From Conidiobolus incongruus B7586 (Eukaryota; Entomophthoromycota; Entomophthoromycetes; Entomophthorales; Conidiobolaceae), in the NCBI GenBank assembly GCA_000697335.1, contig JNEM01016333.1:1-13694 (forward strand): 13,694 nucleotides of DNA, written 5' to 3'. Numbering within the stretch: the first letter of the stretch is position 1; each line of letters opens with the position of its first letter. This document shows, piece by piece, positions 1 to 13,127 of the stretch. A program made the position numbers and the translations under genes. A model generated the notes under the pieces. That model had not been told where the DNA came from and searched no databases. It saw only the letters and a list, made by a program, of their open reading frames with translations.

Positions 1-960
1 TTATAATAATTAAAATTCATTTATTAATGAAATATTTATTTAAAAGTATTTTAAAAAATAGTTAATATAACTTAATCTATTATTTTTGTTGATGATTTAA
101 TAAAAGATTATATCTAAGGATTTATAATTCATCGATTATAATTATTTATTATAAAAGTTTAGATTCCTAGTGATATTTTAGTAAATTTTATTTAATAATA
201 GCTACTTTAGTTTTTTCCTAAGCTTTAATTAAATTATAAGATACCTATTTTATATTATTTTATTTATTTGAGCTTAAACTTGAGTATATATAAAATACTA
301 ATAAAACTAATATCAAATTGTTTAAATAATTATTTAATTAAAAAAATATATTTTTTAATAAATATTTTCATTTTATTAATAATTGAAAGAATAATAGTTT
401 AAGTTAGTTTTTTAGAATTTAATAAATTTAGATAATTTCTTTCTTAGCTTTAAAATAATATACTTAGCAATAAATAATTAATTTAGATAATATTTTATTA
501 TTAAAAGCTATTTATAAATTTTAAATAATTTTGAAAGGTTTCTGAATAAGTTTTATTAATATTAAAATAAAAAACTTTTGATGATTATTATTTAATTTAA
601 ATATAATTAAATATCCAATTTTAAAAAGTTAATTTTTTAATAAAAAAAATATAATATATAAATATATATAGTTTCTTATTAAATATATATATTTGTTTAT
701 TTAAAACTAATAATATGTTTGCAAAATTAAAAATTAAAAAATTTCCTATTATTTCTAATTTAAGAAAATAGTTTATAAAATATCAAATATTTACCATTAA
801 TTAAAATAACTATTTATTAAGTATTAGATGTATTAAAAATATAGAAAAAAGTTATTAATAGTAAGAAATTATTGATTTTTATATTATATATTTATTCTTA
901 TATACTATATATTAATCTATTTATTTTTTTAATAAAAAAATTCTTATTATTTAAAATATA
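1..960. other. extremely AT-rich block, no genes
   Basis: Sampled lines are about 12-17% G+C by eye, and almost every codon-length stretch in all frames meets TAA, TAG or TTA quickly. The remaining C is mostly in CT or CC and the remaining G in AG or GG, while TpA is very common; CpG is almost absent (one in the CATCGA near 130). This is the pattern expected from RIP-like C-to-T mutation of repeats, although plain AT drift could also give it. The only internal structure I can support is a weak repeat copy near 754-830 and a short word near 273-289 that recurs at 12252. Confidence 0.7.
754..830 (+). repeat. weak copy of the dispersed repeat seen at 11781 (left-flank copy)
   Basis: Read on the plus strand, the 26 bases from the CTAATTTAAG at about 755 agree with those beginning CTAACTTACA at 11778 at about 20 of 26 positions. 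They are followed in both places by a TTAATT(AA)AATAACTA word. The downstream partner motif of the repeat unit (a GTTATAAAT...GGTTTT word about 178 nt further on) is not recognisable here, so this would be a partial or strongly decayed copy. In DNA this AT-rich, chance similarity is a real risk. Confidence 0.3.
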
Positions 961-1040
961 AAGTGATATTACTTTATCAGATACTTGTATTTTTCTAACT
1001 ATATTTGGTTTATCTTTAGTATAATGATCATCATTTTGAA

Positions 1041-1193
1041 TCACAAAAACCATTTTTGACAACATTTAAAAATAATGGTAACTTCACCAAATACTTGATT
1101 GGTCATTCTACATGATTTACAAGGTTTATATTCTTGATCAAATTGAAATAACATATTATTTCCTAAAAGATTATTATTAGGTTTTGGTGGCAC
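1041..1193 (-). pseudogene. short coding-like remnant with paired cysteines
   Basis: Reading the minus strand from a TTTTTCACAG that looks like a 3' splice site, there is a 50-residue stop-free stretch ending in TGA. It begins VPPKPNNNLLG and contains FDQEYKPCKSC, then KCCQKWFL at the end. The base composition is richer than the flanking block, and the CxxC...CC pattern looks like a worn zinc-ribbon or zinc-finger tail. I cannot name a family. No convincing upstream exon joins to it: the sequence between it and the ATG26 stop is AT-rich with stops. It could be the last exon of a dead gene, a fragment carried by a repeat, or chance. It lies just downstream of ATG26 on the same strand, outside that gene's reading frame. 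Confidence 0.35.
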
Positions 1194-1697
1194 CACTGTG
1201 AAAAATTTTATATTTTAAAAAATAAATAATACTTGATTTCACACTCAGTTAATATTAATTACTGAAATTTCAACTTCCTTTTAAAGTTGGTTTTATATAA
1301 ATTCTGGTGAATTGTGAATGGATAGAGGTAAACAATTAATATATTATTAAGCATCAATATACAAAAGCTAATATCAAATTTGACATACCAATAATCTCTT
1401 GAAATTAGTATATCATATAATAATACCAAATATCAAAATTTATGTTACTTATGAAATATCACACCATCGAAAAAAAATTAAACGATTCAATAATAAAAGC
1501 TTTATTGTAATGTTAGAATCTAAGTTTTATGGATATAAAAATATATAAATGCATTGATAAAAATATTCAAGATTAAATACCGGTAATATGATTAAATTAT
1601 TAATTTAAATAAAATAGATATAATACTAATATTCATTTTGTTATATAATTGAATGGGATTAAATGCTCAGATAAAAAACATTTACAAAAGTTACTAA
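1194..1697. other. 3' flank of the sterol glucosyltransferase gene
   Basis: About 500 bases between the stop codon of the ATG26-like gene and the coding-like remnant. I see no gene, RNA or repeat here. On the minus strand the sequence after the stop is AT-rich (ATTAATAATT-type words near 1590-1610) and would serve as the 3' untranslated region and poly(A) signal area, but no single poly(A) signal can be chosen. Confidence 0.5.
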
Positions 1698-4600
1698 TTA
1701 ATTTTGAACTTGAGATGTACTATCTACAACACACCATCCGGACTCTTCGCCATCTGAAAGGATGGAAATTGGAAGACCTTTACTTTCTTGATTAGAAGCA
1801 TGCTTAGGAGTAAGCAGTCCTGGTAAAACTGAAGGCACCGTTTTACTCTGTTTTGAGAGCTGTTTATATTTATCTAACCTCTTACGAGCTGCATCTATAT
1901 CGCGATAGATAAAATTAATTGCTCTTTCAACCCCATCTTCTGATCTAATTTGTTTTCCAATTAGATTAGCCTTTTCTATCATCTTTGTATTAGTTGTAGC
2001 TGTAACCAATGCTTTGCTCAATTTTTCAACTGTTAGCTTTTTAAGATAAATACCACATCCACTGTTTTGAACTTGTTGTGCCCAGAAATATTGATCTCCA
2101 AAATATGGATGAATGATGGTTGGGACACCGGCACGTAAACCTGCTGCTGTAGTACCTGCGCCGCCATGGTGCACAACGGCTGCAACTTGTGGAAAGAGCC
2201 AGTCGTGAGGTACTGATTTAAGTGGGTAAATGCATGGCGGAAATTCAAATTGTTTCCTATCAGTTTTCCCTCTAGCAGACCATCCTTCAGAGAGAATGAC
2301 ACGGCAACCTGAATCAACAACTGCATCAATAATTGTTTGCGTTAATTGATCAGGATCTTGGACTACAATTGATCCAAAGCCAATATACACTGGGGGTTTG
2401 TCACCTTCTTTAATAAAATCAACCAAGTCTTGAGGAGGAGTCCAGTTGAGATCGGGTTGATCTAAAAACCAATACCCACAAGGATGAATCCAATCATGCC
2501 AATCAGACGGAGGAGGAACAATTGATGGAGAGAATGAATACAGAAATGGGACTTTTTGAGGCTCAAGCTGATCAATACTGATTGCTGGTAAACCAAGTGT
2601 GTTCTTTCGCCATTTATTGATCTGAGATGAGGTTCCGGTCCATAGTACCTGTTCAATTACCATATATGTCATCAAATTGTAGCTTCCTCCCATTCTTCGG
2701 CCAGCAACAGCAAAAGGATGTGGAAAATTTTTTGTCCTAGTCCATGGGAAAGGGAACGATCCAAAATAGGGGATATCTAGCTTTTCAGCGATATGAATTC
2801 CTGCCATGGCACTTGGTGATTCAATGATGAGATCAGTTCCCTAAAAGATCCAAATGTTCAATATAATAATATTAAAGAATTTATAATAATTTACTTGGCA
2901 AGCCTCCCACGCTGTTTCTAATAGCTCATCAATCCATCCCTTAAATGTGGTTAAGCCTTCTTTGATAAAGGCAATACTAAACATTCCGTGATCAACACAA
3001 AGTTTCATTAAATCAGAGGGGTCTCCGGCAACAGGTTTAAATTCTATACCATGTTCTTCAACCCAATTTCTATACTCTTCATGAGTTGCAATTCTACAAC
3101 GATGACCATGCTTTTGGAGGCCTTTACAAAGTGCTATATATGGTTGAACATCTCCTCTAGTTCCGATAGTTAAGCAAGTGATATGCATAGGTCCAGGTGA
3201 AGGATGCTTATGAGACATAGCTTTATTTGTAACAATAGGGAGTTCTATTGCATTTTGAGTAAAAATTAAGGTAGGAGAATAAATTATATTACCACTTAGA
3301 TCAGGTCGATGTAGGTCTGTATCATCATGTTCAGCATATAAAGCAGTAGCAAATCTTAAAAATGTCACAAATAAGTATACTTTAAAAATAGAATATTAAA
3401 CTAAACAATAATAAAACTTACTTGTTCATATCCATTGATCCCACGCTATATGAAAGTTTATCATTCTCATCTGTATCCGAATCTATGAGACCTTCATTAT
3501 TTAAATTTTGAAGATTTTGCTGTAAGACTTCAAGGCATTCATCTCTTCTATCTGAGTATCGGAATTCTAGAAATAACTATATAAAAGATCAACATTTGAT
3601 TACACAAAATTAAACTTTTGATATTACTTGGTGCGAATTTTTGGTAGAAATTTCGAGAGCATAGCTCAAAATACGGATACCAGGTTGTGGCTGGACTTGG
3701 ATAATATCAGTCAAGGGAACTATAGATTTGATTCCCACTCCTGTTAAAGTACACTGGAAACAAAAATAATTTTGAGTTATATAACATCTTCCCCATCTAG
3801 GTATAACTTTAAGCAATAGACAACCAAAACTAGCCTGGAGACGCTCTCCTTCGGGTAATACAAAGTCGTCATAAAATGCAGAATCTTTTGATTCAGGATT
3901 AGGTGATGAAGGTCTTAAAATACTAGAAGAAGAAAACGATAGTTTGGGAGGAGAAACAGATTTGATTGTATCTTCAATAACATCGGGTAATTTTAGCCAA
4001 GATAAACGTTTCTTTGACTTGTCCTTTGATGATTCTGTAGAATCTTCATTATCATTGTTGTTTGAAGAATTCGGATCTAGTAGATTAGACGGAGAAGGCT
4101 GAGTATGACGATGGCGAGAGTCATCCTGCGATTTGAGTGAAGGAAATGAAGCAAATTTAGGTGAACCTATAGATCCTAGTGATCCTTGATCTGTAAGGAA
4201 ATTTTGAGGGGAGGTGGGTAATGAAAGAGTCGAAGCTTCATTGTTAGATAAATAATTAGAATCACCTTGAGAAGTGTTAGATTCACGATTGAAATCTTCA
4301 GAATCTGTGCTAGATGATAAATTCCGACGATTTACTTCTGGATGTAAATTACAATATTCTTCATAGGCGTTTCGTATTGAAGCTACAGCATCATCTCCTT
4401 GATCGAAAAATATAAAATAATGCTAAATTTATATAATTTTGAAACTTAAATATTTATTTACAAACAAATATAATTATCATACCTCATCAACTGCAAATGA
4501 ATTTTCAACTGATTTGATTCTAACACTGTCAGCGAAATTAAAAGCAGGATTGATTTCAATATCGACCATATATTGAATTGGAATAACAATCTAATAATGT

Positions 4601-5866
4601 TATAGTAGTGTCGTTAATAAATTAATTAAGTGGTTAACTTAAGATAATTACTTTTACTTGATTCTTGTTATTTATCTTAAAAATAGCTCTTTGAATAGCT
4701 GTGACCCTATAATATCATTCTAAGGTTAGGATATATAAAAAAAATAAAGTTGGTAATATAATACCATTCATTTAGTAGCAATTCAGTATCGGCTTGCAGC
4801 ACAAATTTCTGTTCATCATTAGTGATGAGAGTAAACCCGTTCTTTCTGACTTGAGATTTTCGAATAATATTTATATTCTTGAGATCAATAATATGATAGG
4901 GATAATACAAATCCTATAATCAATTTTAACAGTTAGTTCACTACGATATTTGGAATAAGAATGTCGCAACTCGATTACTGTTGAATCTTCATAATAACAA
5001 AGTGAATGTTCGGTTAAAACAAACCAATAAGTTGTATAATATGCTGCAGTATTCCTTTTATTTAAAAATCCTGATTTAATTACTTCATTCTAATAAAATA
5101 ATCACACGTTAGTATGGGATCCAATTATAGTATTATAAAACTATTAATTTACTTTTTCTTTTGGGACTTTTCCATGAAATAAAATATATTCATCTGTAAG
5201 ATACATGATACCCTTTAGTAACACTGTACTCATCCACCAGCAGCTGAATTCTAGACGAGAAATTAAAACATTAGAATTTAGAATTATTACATAACATTAT
5301 AACATTAAAAATTTACTTACGTTGGATTATATTAAGCTCTTTAGCGTCTTGATTTAAATCGAATATTTTATTGAGTTGTTTTGATATTAAAGACTTGGAA
5401 TTTTGAGATTTGTCATTTTGTGAAGGTTCTTGGTCAACAGAAATATTAGGATTCGAAATACTAAGGTCTTCAGGATTATTTTCGATCTCTAAAGTATTGA
5501 TATTAAATATTAAACAAAATTGGTTGAATTTTCACAGTATATATAAAGGAATATACCTGGTAGTTTTTTCTCTGAATTTGAGCTATCTTCATTCATAAGG
5601 ATCTGGTTAATAATTAATTTATTTGTGGGATAGCAATAAGGAGCTTCCTATATAACAGCTGGATATCAGTATCTTTCTTCGTTAAAGACATAGTTGAGAA
5701 TAATTTTAGTCATTTTGAAAATATACATTTACTATATGAGATTGATTGTAGATAATTTGAGAATTCAATAATGATGGTTTTTAATTAAAAATATAGATAT
5801 ACAATGAACAATATATAGTTAGATATTGAGGAAACGCATTACCTCCTCTCTATAAGGTTCAGCCAT
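1698..5866 (-). CDS. ATG26: sterol 3-beta-glucosyltransferase (Atg26/Ugt51 type), 12 exons
   Basis: Transfers glucose from UDP-glucose to the 3-hydroxyl of ergosterol-type sterols, making membrane steryl glucosides; in some yeasts it is also needed for pexophagy. The spliced model gives 1118 residues, close to the fungal family size (about 1200 in yeast). Approximate order: GRAM1, first half (72-130, [19 protein letters not shown]); PH domain inserted in it (130-222, IKSGFLNKR...[10 protein letters not shown], ending at [14 protein letters not shown]); GRAM1, second half (233-290, [28 protein letters not shown]); Ser-rich linker (295-450); GRAM2 (455-556, [25 protein letters not shown]); N-terminal GT-B half with [11 protein letters not shown] (647-657) and [14 protein letters not shown]-terminal half with YIGFGSIVV (890-898), the nucleotide-sugar motif [18 protein letters not shown] (from 962) and GDQYFWA (986-992). 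All key motifs are intact and no frame is broken. The 5' end (exon 1, long first intron) is the least certain part. Confidence 0.93.
1698..5866 (-). other. ATG26: exon-intron structure of the ATG26-like gene
   Basis: Exons in transcript order: 5866-5843, 5647-5557, 5488-5321, 5250-5153, 5089-4979, 4913-4765, 4706-4652, 4590-4483, 4422-3628, 3576-3422, 3354-2895, 2840-1698 (stop included). They total 3357 nt, an exact multiple of three, with no internal stop. Introns are 195, 68, 70, 63, 65, 58, 61, 60, 51, 67 and 54 nt; all begin GT and end AG. Several carry a clear branch-like word, such as ACTAAC in the introns at 4914-4978 and 5090-5152 and CTAAC at 4707-4764. I chose junctions by phase and by continuity of the GRAM, PH and glucosyltransferase motifs. 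For example, AAA/ATT at 4651/4590 restores VKIVIPI, and the splice at 4423 restores VDEHYFIFF. The junction at 3355 rests on phase only. Confidence 0.8.
5648..5842 (-). other. ATG26: long first intron with competing downstream start codons
   Basis: At 195 nt it is about three times as long as the gene's other introns. It is predicted from exon 1 (MAEPYREE, followed by GTAATG) and a TTATATAG acceptor. Joining these keeps phase and reads straight through [11 protein letters not shown] into the well-supported exon 2. Within the intron, an ATG at 5691 opens a 25-codon frame that ends in TAA, so it is unlikely to be the true start. An in-frame ATG at 5596 ([10 protein letters not shown]) would give a protein about 25 residues longer than nothing before it: that is, it would drop the first 25 residues and exon 1. 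A micro-exon inside this intron is also possible. Confidence 0.5.
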
Positions 5867-8229
5867 AATGCTATGTAACTCGAATTAATAGCTATAAAAT
5901 ATATAATTAATGTATAAAACTTAGAGATTAAAATTTAAATAAAGAATGAGGAAAAGTGACTTGGTAACAATTAAATCGATTTAATCAGCTAATTTGGACA
6001 ATTTATACTATTTCAACAATTGAATTTATAAGGTGAATTGAGCATAAATCCAGAGTGTTAAATTACATGATTGATTTTTTTTAAAAGGTAATTATATAAT
6101 TCAAGGTTCGGGTAATCTTCAGATTTTCTGGGCACTTTTTTCTCAATTTGTTAAAATTATCAAATTGTTGAGTTTTTTATTACTTAATTTAGATTAGTTT
6201 CCAATTTGACGTTATCCGGATAAATAAATTATATACCAAGAAAATATTTTTGAAATTTTCTAATATTTAATAATTAATTAAACTAGAGCATATTAAATTA
6301 AAGTATAAGGATTATTAGAGAAAATTGGGGTTAACTGAAAATTTTTCTCATATAAAACAGTGACTGCGTATTGTTGAAATTATTATATCATCAATTTTGA
6401 AAGATTAAAATATAATCGATTTTAGATATCAATTTTGAATTAAATGAATAAATAGAGAAAATCAAATATAATTATGAATAATGGCAATTAGCAAAAATTT
6501 CTTTGTATATGGGTTATAATATATATTTAGCTTTCTTTTGAGTGGTTTGAGGATTTGTACTTTATATGAGCGTTGTTTAATATAGAATTAAAACCCAAAA
6601 AGGAAGTCATTATTGGAATGATACATACCGTACAAATAGCAGAAAACATTGATGATGCATGAGTTTGATCATTTATAATATTTATCAAAATTGAGCGTGT
6701 ATAATTATATATTTTTCACATCATATTTTATATTCGAAAAATTCCTTGTCAAATTCATTATAATATTTTAATCTTGATATTTTAAGATATGTATATTATC
6801 TAGTAATTAAAATAAAATTCCTTTATTTCATAATATTGAATATTAAAAATATGTTATAGATTTTTAATAATATTCAATCAATTATAGTATTTTATCAATT
6901 TTGACCGTTGATCAAATAGATTGCTCTATACATACCATGATAAAAGTATCTAATGAATCTCATAAATCTTTCATATTCAATGCAATTTAAACGAAAAGCA
7001 TATCATAGCTATATTTCAATACTTGTGATATAGAAATATTTATATAAACAATGAGCTATATTAGTTTAAAATATACAATGATTTTTCAAATTACAAATAT
7101 TAATTTGAGTTTAAATTATGTATTTGTAAATAAATTGCACATGTGTAAATAGATTATTTGCTCAAAAATTGAAAGAACAATGAATTTTCTGGAGCAAGAA
7201 GATAAAAAAATCATATTATCAATAGCAAATTAAAACAAGTATTAATTCATACTAAAATCCAGTATATGCTATTGATTAATAGTGCTGTAAAGAATATTTT
7301 AACTCTTGGCATTAACTTATTCTTGTTTCAAAGCAAATAATTTATTTCAACCATTTTAATTAATAAAAATAGAACAAAATCTTATTAATAATAATAATAT
7401 ATTACTAATTATATATATATAATGTTAATAATTCTTGAATAGGATATATTGTAGTTGAATATATATTTTATTCATCAAAATTTAATTATTATCATCTAAA
7501 GTTTACTATTGCTTTTATATAAGTTATTCCAAAATTTTAAATTTACAGCTATTTATTAGATGATTATTGACATTATTAATCATCTAAAATATATATATAT
7601 CAATCATGTATTATATTAATCCCTCTAACTCAACTGTCTGATATAAATTTCAATTATATATTAATATTAATAAAATTGATCTGATGATATCATTGAATAA
7701 TTATATATCTATGTAGAATTATAACAACCATACTAACTAAATATTAATCTGTCAAATAGTCAATTTCAGACAATTATAATATTCTTGAATTTTAAATTTT
7801 AAACTATAATTATCTTCAAGCTAATGTTCTATTTCATGAAAATAGATTTGATAAATATATAGTTGACCAAATTACTTGGCTTTTATAATACAACAATAGA
7901 ATTTTTAACTCACAAAATATCAAATTATATAAAAAATTAAATAAAAAGTTTTATACAGTGTTAATTTATAGTTTTCCAGTTTACTAAATATATTATATAA
8001 CACATAAATAACATAAGTTTTAAATTTTAATACTAGCTAATTTATTAATACATATATTCCTATTAATATTTTATTTAATTAATGGGTTACTGAATCATTC
8101 ATTCCAGATAGTATATAAAAATACTCAAATGAATCCAAACTTCAGATATTGTAAACAACTTTTCCAACAAATAGTCTAATTGTTTGCCAAAGTTATTCAC
8201 GATATACAATTTTGGTTATCAGTTTTTGT
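5867..8229. other. AT-rich intergenic region, no supported gene
   Basis: This holds the promoter side of the ATG26-like gene and the downstream side of the dead ABC transporter. The base immediately upstream of the ATG at 5866 is flanked by TATATATTTTATAG-like words at about 5890-5910, which could act as a TATA-like element but are common in this AT content. There are short AT microsatellite runs near 7405-7425 and 7585-7600. I checked both strands for coding-like stretches and saw only very short ones. No tRNA, rRNA or clear repeat is visible. Confidence 0.6.
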
Positions 8230-11003
8230 ATCAAATACTAAAATGTTAAATTTATTTATCACTATGAGTAAATTTTAACAATAAAAAAGCCACAACCCAA
8301 CAAAATGCGCAAATCTAGATCATATTCAAAATTTTAGAAGGAATAATATCATTGATATAAGCATTTTTTGTCTTATTTTCTTTGTAAGGTCTAACTAGAA
8401 TTGATTTTCGGTTCCAGCCAGATAAAATGAAGCGATTACTGACCTAGGTGTACTCACATTTCACAACTAAAGTTTAAGGACAATTCATCCCGAACATGAT
8501 CGAGGTTGGATTCCATTCCACCAAAGGTTATCACCCATATTAAGGTATAGGCTATATCAAAAGGTCCTGAGTGTTTAGGAGCAACCAAATTGGAGATCTA
8601 ATAACCAGAATCAAATCTGAATAAATAAAGATAAATGTTGATTTGTAATAAGAAATATTGGCAATATTTGTATATACTCTGACAAATATCAGAGTGAAAG
8701 AGACACGAATTATGCAGGCTCGGAAAAGATCCGTATTTGATTTGACCATAAAATATGCAAATGAGTTAAGTCCAGCAAATGCTTATCTCCAATAAACAGT
8801 TCTTTCAGATCCAAATGTACTTACACCTGAGATATACCTAGAAAATGTGATTGCAATGTTGCAAAAAGTTACTATAAATGGAGTGTGATCTATTATGGGC
8901 TAAAAAAATTGTTTATCAATAACAATATGGCGAATTTACAGATATATTTTTGAATTAGTCCAAGAAATATCGAATACTGGGCAATAAAAGCGATCGCCAA
9001 GCCGCATCCCATATTCAATGGCTTTTCATCTGATAAAAATTGAATTGAATGGAATGCCTGTGGGAATTCTCTTTGAAAGTAAAGAATAAATGTTTTGAAT
9101 AATCCAATATTTCATATAGTGATAACCTGATCTTCATCAAAAGGTATCCAAGATATTATTTTGTCCAAAATCGAATAGAACCAAGATCTCAATTGGTAAA
9201 ATGAATTGAAATTTTATTTCATTTTTTTTCTTCAAAAGTTGGATATTCAGGTGGCTCTCCGATTTTTTGAGCTAATACTTATAATTTTGATATTTTTGAA
9301 ATACCAACTGTAAAAATCTTGAATTGTAAGTTTAAATTCTTGGCAATTCGAATTAAATCTCGAGATCTTAAGATGCTCTTTAGATAGTATAATCCTGACT
9401 CGATATAGTTTGAATAATGGAATCGAAATGAACTTGGGTTAATCACTAAGAATTATGTGGGTTTAAATTTCTAAATATAGCTCTGGTGGTGTTAAATTTT
9501 CCTGGCATTTGAATCCTAAATTTTGAAAATACACTACACATTACTTCATTGTCCATAATAAACTATTTTTCCATTATTACCTGGTAATATTACATCTTCA
9601 AAACAAGTTCAAGTTAGAACTAAAGGAGAATAAACCAACTCCACCATTTTTAATACTTCTTAAGCAGCCCGATGGATTATTGAGCATATTTGGGATGCTG
9701 TACTTGAGTCGAGACTGGAAGTAGGTTCATCTAAAAATAAAACATTTGGATCACATAATAATTCCATCCCTATATTACTCTATTATTTTGCTCTCCAGAA
9801 ATATTCTGTTCATCATTCTTAGTTTTTTGGTGCTTAATTTTATCTATAACAAGAAAATATATTTCTCCATTGATTTTTTAATTTATTTTGATTACACGTA
9901 TCATTTGAAAGTCGCAGCATACCTTAATAAAGAACCTGATAAACATTTAATTGAGTAAGAATTATATCACTCTGATAATGAAAGGTGAATTTGTTTCTGC
10001 ATTTTTAATAGTATGATCATTTAATTTTATAGAGCCAATAGATGGTTTGATCATTTTAATTAATATATCTAATAAATTAGATTTAACAGCTCCTGATGGG
10101 CCCACAATCTCACAAAATCTTCCAGAATAATCAGTGCAAGGATCATCTTTTAATATAGAGTCCCTTGAAGGAAGTTTGTTTTATTTATTGTGAAAAAATG
10201 ATGAACATAGAACCATGTACTTCAAATTTAATCAAATTTTCATTGGTTATGATAAAAAAATATTACATCAGTAACTTTAATTACTGGGATTAGTATAGGT
10301 TTTGATTACCCTCAAAAAAATTCACGAATATAATCAATATAATTAATCCAATAAAGCTTAATGAAATTTCATATTTTGGAAATATTATGATATTCAGGTG
10401 GGAATCTACACAAATAATATTTACCAATGTTTATTTTATTAAAATCAAGAGTTATGAATTGAATATATTAAATAAAATATGTTTCAAAATACCAAGCTTA
10501 TAACATTTTTTTCAGGGCCAAGGATTGTTTCTGTTGGAGTTGGAGGATAATAGCCACTATAGAAATAGATAGGCTGAAAAGTGTTTTTAAAAAATAAAAT
10601 CCATATGGATAATCTGAAGAATGGTTTAATGTCACAAAAAACTTTTTACCAATTTGATTAATATTCAAAAAATTTTTATTACTATTATTCGTGATATTTA
10701 GATGATAAAACAAAACAGCATTAACTTGACCAGCCTTGCAGTCTTAAAACTTGGATATTAAACGAAAATATTGAGAATTGTATATTTTCTAACAATATAT
10801 GAGTTATATGATTAAATCAAGGCAGCAATATTTAGATTGCTTTTATCACAACTTTCATAGTGAATTATATTTTTTAGAGTCAGATCTAAAGAATTGATTT
10901 CTAGTTCTACCTCTTTAAGATAATCAACATTGCAGTCAGATTGAAATAAATTTAAAATTAATTCATCAGGAATTATATTAATTTTTAGTGGAATTAGTGT
11001 GGT
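8230..11003 (-). pseudogene. decayed ABCG-type (White/Adp1-like) ABC transporter
   Basis: The living relatives are membrane pumps that use ATP to move lipids or drugs. Reading the minus strand from high to low coordinates, I see a Cys-rich-type remnant (YYPPTPTETILGPEKN, 10503-10576) like the extracellular CPTPTE...CP repeats of Adp1 and plant ABCG24/28 proteins. Next come a degraded Walker A (GPSGAVKSN for GxSGAGKST, 10076-10102), a Q-loop area (SDIILTQLNVYQV, about 9934-9978), a worn signature (ISGEQNNRV, about 9775-9815), and Walker B with D-loop ([14 protein letters not shown], about 9700-9745). Low down is the membrane-domain stretch FGSERTVYWR, stop, AFAGLNSFAYFMVKS (8740-8830) and TFGGMESNLDHV (8490-8540). 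Stops and frame changes separate these blocks, e.g. TAA where WREA is expected, so it is not functional. The ends are approximate. The ABCG call is firm; the Adp1-like subfamily is an inference. Confidence 0.82.
10812..11003 (-). pseudogene. 63-codon stop-free stretch at the N-terminal end of the ABC relic
   Basis: Lying upstream (in transcript sense) of the Cys-rich remnant, this frame is open for 63 codons and reads IIPDELILNLFQSDC, then VDYLKEVELEINSLDLTLKN and IIHYESC. It looks like protein rather than AT drift: acidic, leucine-patterned and amphipathic. I do not recognise its family. By position and spacing it is most simply the N-terminal extracellular part of the same dead transporter. 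It stops sharply at the boundary with the AT-rich block near 11050, so the gene's own start may have been lost there. Confidence 0.45.
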
Positions 11004-11240
11004 TTATAAGATTTCTGGAGTAAATTTATGATCTTTATTAATTTGACCTATTATATTAAATTTAAAAAAATGGGAAATTTTTTAATTCTTGATTTTTTAA
11101 AGATATTATTTATATAAATAATAAAATATATACAAAACAAATAGCAAAATATATAATGTTAAATTATATAAATATAAATATATAATAACTTATTTGATTA
11201 AAAAATTAATTTTTGAAAATTCAATATATATTAACTTATA

Positions 11241-11437
11241 AACATAAGTTATAAAATTCAAAATATTTATATTTTTATTATTATTTGAATAGTTTTATAT
11301 TTAAATAAAACTATATTAAATTATATAATTATAATATATTTTTTATTTATAATATAATATTTAAAATTGAATATAATTAATTATTAATTAATATATTTAA
11401 GATAAATTATAAATATTTGGGTTTTAATATTAATAGA
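11241..11437 (+). repeat. dispersed repeat unit, copy 1
   Basis: Opens with AAGTTATAAAATTCAAAAT (from about 11245) and closes about 178 nt later with AAATTATAAATATTTGGG (from about 11406). The same two words, in the same order and almost the same spacing, bound the copy at 11788-12000. This is the most diverged of the right-hand copies. Confidence 0.4.
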
Positions 11438-11787
11438 AAAATTAATATATAATAAATCTATTTTTAATTTTTTTAACCTTATTAAGTTTATAAAGTAAAA
11501 AATAAATTATCCTATTATTTTAAGTAACACCAATATTATTTTAAGCTTTTTTAATATATTTTTAAAGCTAATTTAAAATTTTTATTAGGGGAAAAATTTT
11601 AAATAATTATTTTAATTAATCTTAAAAATATTTTATTAGGTTAAAATTAAAAGATTAAGGAGATTATTTTATAATAATTATTTGGTTAGATATAAGCTAT
11701 TTAATGATAAAAATTATAATAAAATAAAAGTTATCATAATATTAAATTATAATATTTGATTTATTTTATTTATATACTAACTTACAA

Positions 11788-12000
11788 AAATGAGTTATAA
11801 AATCAAAAATATATATATTTTAATTAATAACTAAAACAATTGTATATATTAGATTACTTCAAACTATAAAATATAATTAAGGTATATTATTTAATAATAA
11901 ATAAATATATTTAGATATATTTAATAAATTATTAGCAAAAATATTAACCTTAAATATTTAACTAAGCTAAGTTATAAATTTACAGGTTTTTGAGATAAAA
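11788..12000 (+). repeat. dispersed repeat unit, copy 2
   Basis: Bounded by GAGTTATAAAATCAAAAA (from 11792) and AAGTTATAAATTTACAGG (from 11969), with starts 177 nt apart. Against the inverted copy at 13128-13331, the first word shares a 17-base identical core and the second agrees at 27 of 33 positions, most differences being transitions. The middle aligns only loosely. The pairing with the inverted copy would make terminal inverted repeats of an element of about 1.5 kb. Confidence 0.5.
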
Positions 12001-13127
12001 GAATATATTTAACAATATATAGTTATATCTTTTTTCTTTCTTTGTTATTATTTTATATAATATTTTATAGATATATTAAATTTTTTTTATTAGTATTATT
12101 ATACCTAATTCCCTCTCTAAAAAAAATTTGTTTATATATTAATCAACTTTATAAAGAAAGTAAATTAACTTATAATATAATTAGAATTACTAGTGTTAGC
12201 TAATTTACTATAGTTAAGGTTATTAAGAATAACAATAAAAATACATTTAAACTTAAACTTAAGTATATTAAAATTATAAATAAATATAATAAAAAATATA
12301 TTTATAGGTTAGTTAATATAGGTAAATATAATACTATTATAAAAATATAACAAAAATTATAAAACTATATCAGAATATTAGTTAACACTAATATTATTAT
12401 ATATACTCTATGTTAACATAGATACCATTTATACTTTAAGAAAAAACACTTTTAATTAAAGAAATCTTATTATAAAGTTAAATAAAAGTTTAGATATTAT
12501 TATTAATATTAAACTAAAATTAATTAGAGTAAGGTTATTTAATTGAATAAAATAACAATATATTTTAATAAATTTAATAGAAAAGTTAAATACTTTAAAA
12601 AAGATACAAAACTATTTTATAATTATTATGTTAATTTTACCTAAAAATATAATAATAGGTTAATTATTATTTAAAGATATATATTATCTTTAAATATAAA
12701 GTATATTTGTAAAGTTAATAAGGGAATTAATATTAAGATATATTAAAATATTCTAAATAATAAATTGAAAAAAAACATTGAATAATATAGGTTAAACAAA
12801 TCTAATGTTATTTTTTAGTAAGATAATATTTTTTATTATATAATTACTTTTATTACCAAATAATTTAAAAATAACAAGATAATAATTATAAAGTAGCTTT
12901 TTTAATTTTTCATCTTAACCTAATTAAATATTTTTAAGATTAGTTAAAAAAAGCTATTAATTTTTTCCCTTTAGTAAAAGATTTATATCAACTTTAAAAA
13001 TATGTTTAAAAAGTATAAAACAAAATTAACCCTTCTTAATATAAAAAGTTAATTGATTTTATACCCTATAAACTTAAAAAAGTTAAAAAAGTTAAAGATT
13101 AATATACTAAGTTTTGATTTTTTTTAT